From an uncultured Rhodospirillaceae bacterium (GTDB lineage Bacteria; Pseudomonadota; Alphaproteobacteria; UBA8366; GCA-2717185), in contig CAJWOT010000007.1 in assembly GCA_913044215.1 (NCBI GenBank), positions 1 through 42,495 of the forward strand: a stretch of DNA of 42,495 nt, read 5' to 3'. Below are positions 38,936-42,495 of this stretch, one piece after another. Position 1 is the stretch's first letter; every line of letters starts with the position of its first letter. The translations under genes were made by a program, and so were the position numbers. The notes below the pieces were generated by a model that was given only the letters and a program-made list of their open reading frames with translations, did not search any database and was not told where the DNA came from.

Positions 38936-39202
38936 ATGGAGGAAATGCCGTCCTTTGAAGGGGAAGAGACCGAAGAGAGCTCTCTGCCGCTGGATGTGCT
39001 GGAGCGGCTGCTCGACGGCGAGCACCCGCTCAAAGTCTTCCGGCGGCACCGTGCGTTGACGCAAAAGCAACTCACTGACCTTACCGGATTGAACGCGACC
39101 TACCTGTCACAGATCGAGACCCGTAAACGGCGAGGTTCGACCCGTGTCTATCGTCGACTAGCAACCGCACTCGGCGTCGATATCCGCGACCTCATCGAAT
39201 AG
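38936..39202 (+). CDS. XRE-family helix-turn-helix regulator, antitoxin-like
   Basis: The 88-residue protein has a short acidic lead (MPSFEGEETEESS), then LPLDVLERLLDGEHPLKVFRRHRALTQKQLTDLTGLNATYLSQIETRKRRGSTRVYRRLATALGVDIRDLIE. The LTQ-x-x-L-x-x-x-T-G-x-x-x-x-Y-L-S-Q-I-E block is a complete HTH_3 DNA-binding fold, and the LLDGEHPLKVFRRHR lead is common in antitoxin members of type II systems. No toxin gene lies next to it. ATG 38936 or ATG 38945 could be the start; GGAGGAA lies between them. It ends five bases from the convergent esterase. Confidence 0.8.
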   Translation: MEEMPSFEGEETEESSLPLDVLERLLDGEHPLKVFRRHRALTQKQLTDLTGLNATYLSQIETRKRRGSTRVYRRLATALGVDIRDLIE

Positions 39203-39207
39203 AAACG

Positions 39208-40713
39208 CTAAATCGCGACGACCGGCAGGCCTTCCAATAGATCCAATTTTGCTCCGCGCAAGTTCCTGCACGCTCGGATCGAGTCGCCGAGTTCGATGTA
39301 GCCTTCAGTGTCCCGATCATAGCGCGGCCATACCGGCAGGCCTTCTGCGTTGGGATCGCCGGTCTTAGCGAAATTTGTCCAATATCCCATGAGCGTGCGA
39401 GACAAGGCACCGTCGGTCTCCGAGTAGTCGGGCTTCGCCTTGAACTGACCGCACTTAACGCCGCCGCCAAAAATATAGGCAATCTCCGCCCCATGATAAG
39501 CGCCCAGGGTCTCGCCCGCTTTCCAGGGCGGCACCCGGGTAAAGAAATAGGAATAGGCAGCGATCCCCGCATCGCACAGCCAGCGTGCCTGAGTTCGCGC
39601 GGGTAGTGTCATTCGCTGATCCGTCCGTAGAGCCATCATCGCGCCATACGCATCGGACGACGCCGGATACGCCTGCAGAACCGCGTCTGCCCGGTCGCCC
39701 AGTTCACGCCGGACGACCGCGTCGAACTTCTCTTCCGTATCGAAGTGCGCGCTCATAGGCCGATCGAACATCGTCGCCTCATCCGCGTTGATGCCGATGA
39801 TCAACGGCACATGGGCGATATCGCCTTTTGCATAGAGATCGCGAGGATCTTCGGGGATCACCCAGCCATCGACGAAAGGATTGCTGTTGAAATCGGCGGC
39901 ACCGTGCAGTTCCTCCCAGGATTTTTCGCGAAGCGCCGCCGCACTGTCGCAATCGAGCCTCGTTGCGATCGCGACGCCTTGCGCCTCTCGGTCCGCCAAG
40001 CTGTCACTGACATCGCGCAACGCACCGCTTTGGCAGATACCGCGGTGGAAGAGTCCTCTTGCTTGCGGCGCCGCCATCAACAGTGCCACGCTGCGGCTAC
40101 CGGCGGATTCGCCGAAGATCGTCACATTGTCCGGATCGCCGCCAAACGCCGCGATATTGTCCCGCACCCAGCGCAGAGCGGCGATCTGATCCATTAGACC
40201 GTAATTTCCGGAGGCACCGTGATCGGATTCCGCGCTTAAGGCCGGATGCGCCAGAAAGCCGAAAACATTCAAACGATAATTGACGGTGACGACCACGACC
40301 CCTTCGGCCGCCAAATTGACACCGTTGTACATGAGATTATCGCCCGCGCCGACGCGAAACCCGCCACCATGGATCCAAACCATCACAGGCAGCCGCGCCG
40401 CCGGATCGCGCGCCGGCGACCAGACGTTCAGATACAGACAGTCTTCGTCTCTCGGGCCATCCGGCCGCGTTCCGAACATAGAGATCACGCCGCCCGGAGG
40501 TTGCGGTGCCGCGGGCGGGAAAACTGTCGCATAACGCACGGCCGACCATGGGACAACCGGTTGCGGTGGCCGCCAGCGCAGTGCCCCTACCGGCGGTGCG
40601 GCATAGGGTACGCCGCGAAACACCGTCACCGCATCGTCTTCCGGCGCCGCGCAACCTGCCACAAGACCGCCAGTTACCTCGACTGTTGAATTGCTGAGGG
40701 ATTGATCATCCAT
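39208..40713 (-). CDS. Type B carboxylesterase/lipase family protein
   Basis: The 501-residue protein has the classical carboxylesterase signatures. FRGVPYAAPPVGALRWRPP comes first, then EDCLYLNVWSPA, the oxyanion hole HGGGFRVGAG, and the nucleophile elbow IFGESAGSRSVALLMAA. The His is probably in LGAYHGAEIAYIFGGG and the Glu near NADEATMF. It hydrolyses esters or carbamates; no signal peptide is seen, so it is cytosolic. ATG 40713 (MDDQSLSNSTVEV) is preferred to the track start 40809, as the extra residues are not family-like. It is divergent from the VOC gene. Confidence 0.92.
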   Translation of the reverse strand: MDDQSLSNSTVEVTGGLVAGCAAPEDDAVTVFRGVPYAAPPVGALRWRPPQPVVPWSAVRYATVFPPAAPQPPGGVISMFGTRPDGPRDEDCLYLNVWSPARDPAARLPVMVWIHGGGFRVGAGDNLMYNGVNLAAEGVVVVTVNYRLNVFGFLAHPALSAESDHGASGNYGLMDQIAALRWVRDNIAAFGGDPDNVTIFGESAGSRSVALLMAAPQARGLFHRGICQSGALRDVSDSLADREAQGVAIATRLDCDSAAALREKSWEELHGAADFNSNPFVDGWVIPEDPRDLYAKGDIAHVPLIIGINADEATMFDRPMSAHFDTEEKFDAVVRRELGDRADAVLQAYPASSDAYGAMMALRTDQRMTLPARTQARWLCDAGIAAYSYFFTRVPPWKAGETLGAYHGAEIAYIFGGGVKCGQFKAKPDYSETDGALSRTLMGYWTNFAKTGDPNAEGLPVWPRYDRDTEGYIELGDSIRACRNLRGAKLDLLEGLPVVAI

Positions 40714-40832
40714 CGCTTCGACTTTCACACGCACGAAATACGCAACAATAACACGACAACTCACACCGACCCATTGGCCTTGCGTGCACCACGGGCCTAA
40801 GCTCGTCAACGAACCAATTAAGTGAGGCGACC

Positions 40833-41210
40833 ATGATACGCGGCATCGACCATATTGAGCTCATCGTGCGGAACTTCGACGAGTACATCGAATTCTTGCA
40901 AAAACTCGGCTTCGAACTCCTGACCCATACCAAACATCACGGCGAATCCGCGGAGTTGAAACCGCCGGGGGATGATCAGCCGATATTTGAGATTCATCAG
41001 GCAACCGGTGAGGAGGTGATCGGCGTCAACCATATCGCCTTCCGGGTCGACGATGTGAACGACGCCCACGGGTCGCTGAAGGACCTTGGTATCGCATTCA
41101 GCGGGCCACCGAAGCTGATCAAGGAAACCGGCCGAACCAATATCAATCTGCGCGACCCGGACGGGTGGCGGTTGCAGTTGGTGGATTCCGAAAGGAAGCA
41201 GCCGGACTAA
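40833..41210 (+). CDS. VOC (glyoxalase/dioxygenase-fold) family protein
   Basis: The 125-residue protein has two beta-alpha-beta-beta-beta repeats: MIRGIDHIELIVRNFDEYIEFLQKLGFELL, and VIGVNHIAFRVDDVNDAHGSLKDLG. Candidate metal ligands are His in DHIEL, Glu in FEIHQ, His in NHIAF and the residue in LQLVD near the end. Such proteins act as lyases, dioxygenases or thiol transferases on small aldehydes or catechols. ATG 40833 has GAGGCGACC upstream. It is convergent with the M81 peptidase, whose stop lies 25 nt away. Exact reaction is unknown. Confidence 0.85.
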   Translation: MIRGIDHIELIVRNFDEYIEFLQKLGFELLTHTKHHGESAELKPPGDDQPIFEIHQATGEEVIGVNHIAFRVDDVNDAHGSLKDLGIAFSGPPKLIKETGRTNINLRDPDGWRLQLVDSERKQPD

Positions 41211-41234
41211 GGGCCCATCCGAGGCGTCCGACGA

Positions 41235-42495
41235 TCAACCGTAAGTCGTCTCCGGATCCAAGGGAAAGATCGGCCTGGTGAGCGCCTTGTAGGGAAATTG
41301 GCTGAAATCGGCGCTGCCGACTCCGACCGCGTTGCATTCGACGACATGCGCTGCCATCGCACCGAATGTCGGGCGATATTGGATTTTCGATTTCAGCACG
41401 ATGAACCTCTTGGCGACCGGGTCGATACCGAGAAAACGGAACATGTCGAGGTCGAGCGGTTCAACCCGCCCCTCGCAAACCACGATTTCCAGCGCACCGG
41501 TATCGAGGACCGCTGTTCGCCCGAGGTCCACCTGCATTCCGGTGAAGACGGGGCCCCGAACGGTGAACTTTCCGTCCGAAATCCGCGTCACACGCCCCGT
41601 TAATCGCAATGGTTCGCCCGCCCGCCCGATCGCCTCCAAATCGAATTTCCCGCCGACAGGCAGGGTCACCTCGGCCCCGATCCCGGCCGCGATCAGCGCT
41701 TCGACCGCCTCCGGATCGTAGACTGGTCCTGCCAGCAGGTTTTCAAGTTCTTGGTTCAATGCCTCGCCGATCAACGCCATGCAATCCAGTGTGCCGCCGG
41801 AGTTACAATTGTCCGCCATGTCGAGCAGAATGATTGGCCCGCCTCGCAACGTCTTCGCGCGCGCGACCTGCTGCCGATACGGCGGACAGTCATAGATGAA
41901 GCCTTCCCGCGTCCGCCATGCGAGATCGAGGATGTCGCGGCAAGCGGCAACGCCCTTTTCAGGTCCGTTGCTGACGGCGAGGACACTCAACCTCGTATCG
42001 GGCGTGTCGGCGAGCGGAAATCCGCCGAACACGCTGACCGACAACACATCGTCCGATTCCAGCGCGGTCGCCCGCGCCATGATTTCGCGCATCGGCGCCT
42101 CATCGGTCGCCTGCCGTAGAATGTTCGGCAGCACGGGGCAATGCGCATAGGCAAGCTGCGGCGAGATCTCGCCTGCAATCATCTCCACAAGCAGTTCACC
42201 GACCCGGTATCCGGCTTCGTACATATCGAGATGTGGGTAGGTTTTGTACCCGACCGCCACATCGCAATGGCGCACCGTCGCCTCCGACATATTGGCGTGA
42301 AAATCGAGTCCGATGCCGATAGGTAGATCGGGCGCAACAGCGCGTATCCGCGCCAGCAACTCCCCTTCTCCATCAGCGAAATCATCGGTCACCATCGCGC
42401 CGTGCAAGTCGAGCAGCAGACCGTCGCAACCTTGCGCCACGCAATCACAAATCTCTTGCGCGACCTGGTCGAATGCATCCTGCGCGACGGGGCCG
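41235..42495 (-). CDS. M81-family metallopeptidase (MlrC-like), 5' end outside the window
   Basis: The frame stays open to the right edge of the window: upstream of the track start (GTG 42440) the codons still read P-V-A-Q-D-A-F-D-Q-V-A-Q-E-I-C-D, as in the family. The visible part has LLLDLHGAMVTDDF, then GIGLDFHANMSEATVRHCDVAVGYKTYPHLDMYEAG, with metal-binding His/Asp residues, and a C-terminal MlrC domain with PIILLDMADNCNSGGTLD. MlrC opens linearised microcystin fragments, but most homologues in proteobacteria have unknown peptide or amide substrates. The VOC gene is convergent. Confidence 0.88.
   Translation of the reverse strand, partial: GPVAQDAFDQVAQEICDCVAQGCDGLLLDLHGAMVTDDFADGEGELLARIRAVAPDLPIGIGLDFHANMSEATVRHCDVAVGYKTYPHLDMYEAGYRVGELLVEMIAGEISPQLAYAHCPVLPNILRQATDEAPMREIMARATALESDDVLSVSVFGGFPLADTPDTRLSVLAVSNGPEKGVAACRDILDLAWRTREGFIYDCPPYRQQVARAKTLRGGPIILLDMADNCNSGGTLDCMALIGEALNQELENLLAGPVYDPEAVEALIAAGIGAEVTLPVGGKFDLEAIGRAGEPLRLTGRVTRISDGKFTVRGPVFTGMQVDLGRTAVLDTGALEIVVCEGRVEPLDLDMFRFLGIDPVAKRFIVLKSKIQYRPTFGAMAAHVVECNAVGVGSADFSQFPYKALTRPIFPLDPETTYG

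Overview
The window is a GC-rich bacterial chromosome segment, densely packed with short divergent and convergent operons. The gene families are CaiB CoA-transferase, LLM oxidoreductases, CoxMSL-type molybdenum hydroxylases, Rieske oxygenase, FAH, M81 peptidase and DUF1028. Together they look like an environmental Alphaproteobacterium of the Rhodospirillales type. That placement is inferred from gene style; no rRNA or other marker gene is present. I saw no tRNA, CRISPR array, insertion sequence or phage gene.

Layout, left to right. 1-3.9 kb: a DUF3179-type exported protein that appears cut short, then an MFS transporter, a CaiB/BaiF CoA-transferase and a TauE/SafE exporter. 3.9-8.05 kb: a thiolase operon-paired with an HMG-CoA-synthase-like/DUF35 fusion, divergent from a Rieske oxygenase. 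8.07-11.87 kb: a minus-strand operon of DsbA-family protein, alpha/beta hydrolase, divergent iron-ADH-fold protein and LLM oxidoreductase. 12.2-17.65 kb: another LLM enzyme, an AhpD/CMD-like protein and a CoxM-CoxS-CoxL molybdenum hydroxylase. 17.7-21.7 kb: a broken metallo-beta-lactamase-fold gene, a third LLM enzyme, a triple-RidA fusion and a frameshifted acetyltransferase. 21.75-26.6 kb: a second, two-subunit molybdenum hydroxylase, a HExxH lipoprotein, a frameshifted DUF1801 gene and a TauD-type dioxygenase. 26.6-28.5 kb: a DUF1028-FAH-small protein operon. 28.7-36.7 kb: an MFS transporter with a short leader ORF, quinone oxidoreductase, amidohydrolase, dienelactone hydrolase, a fourth LLM enzyme, an alpha/beta hydrolase and a DadA-like oxidase. 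36.9-42.5 kb: a frameshifted GlxA-type regulator with a DJ-1/PfpI gene, an XRE regulator, carboxylesterase, VOC protein and M81 peptidase (cut by the window edge).

Taken together this is a catabolic region. It carries oxygenases, hydroxylases, flavin-dependent oxidoreductases, ring- and ester-cleaving hydrolases, CoA-ester enzymes and uptake/efflux proteins. No single substrate can be read from the sequence.

The main discovery is at 11246-11872 (minus). The ORF track starts this DsbA/FrnE-type gene at an internal GTG (11806). Upstream the same frame continues through one in-frame TGA to a well-placed ATG with a good ribosome binding site, and the TGA lies exactly where the first Cys of the CPWC redox motif belongs (U-P-W-C). 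A 7-bp hairpin with a G in its apical loop begins 14 nt after the TGA, as expected for a bacterial SECIS. I read this as a selenoprotein missed by standard ORF calling.

Several other genes carry lesions: three apparent one-base deletions (acetyltransferase, DUF1801, GlxA regulator), one ochre codon (metallo-beta-lactamase fold), one probable Trp-to-TGA change (DUF3179) and one lipoprotein without a normal start codon. These could be real decay or sequence errors, so read support should be checked before interpreting them.
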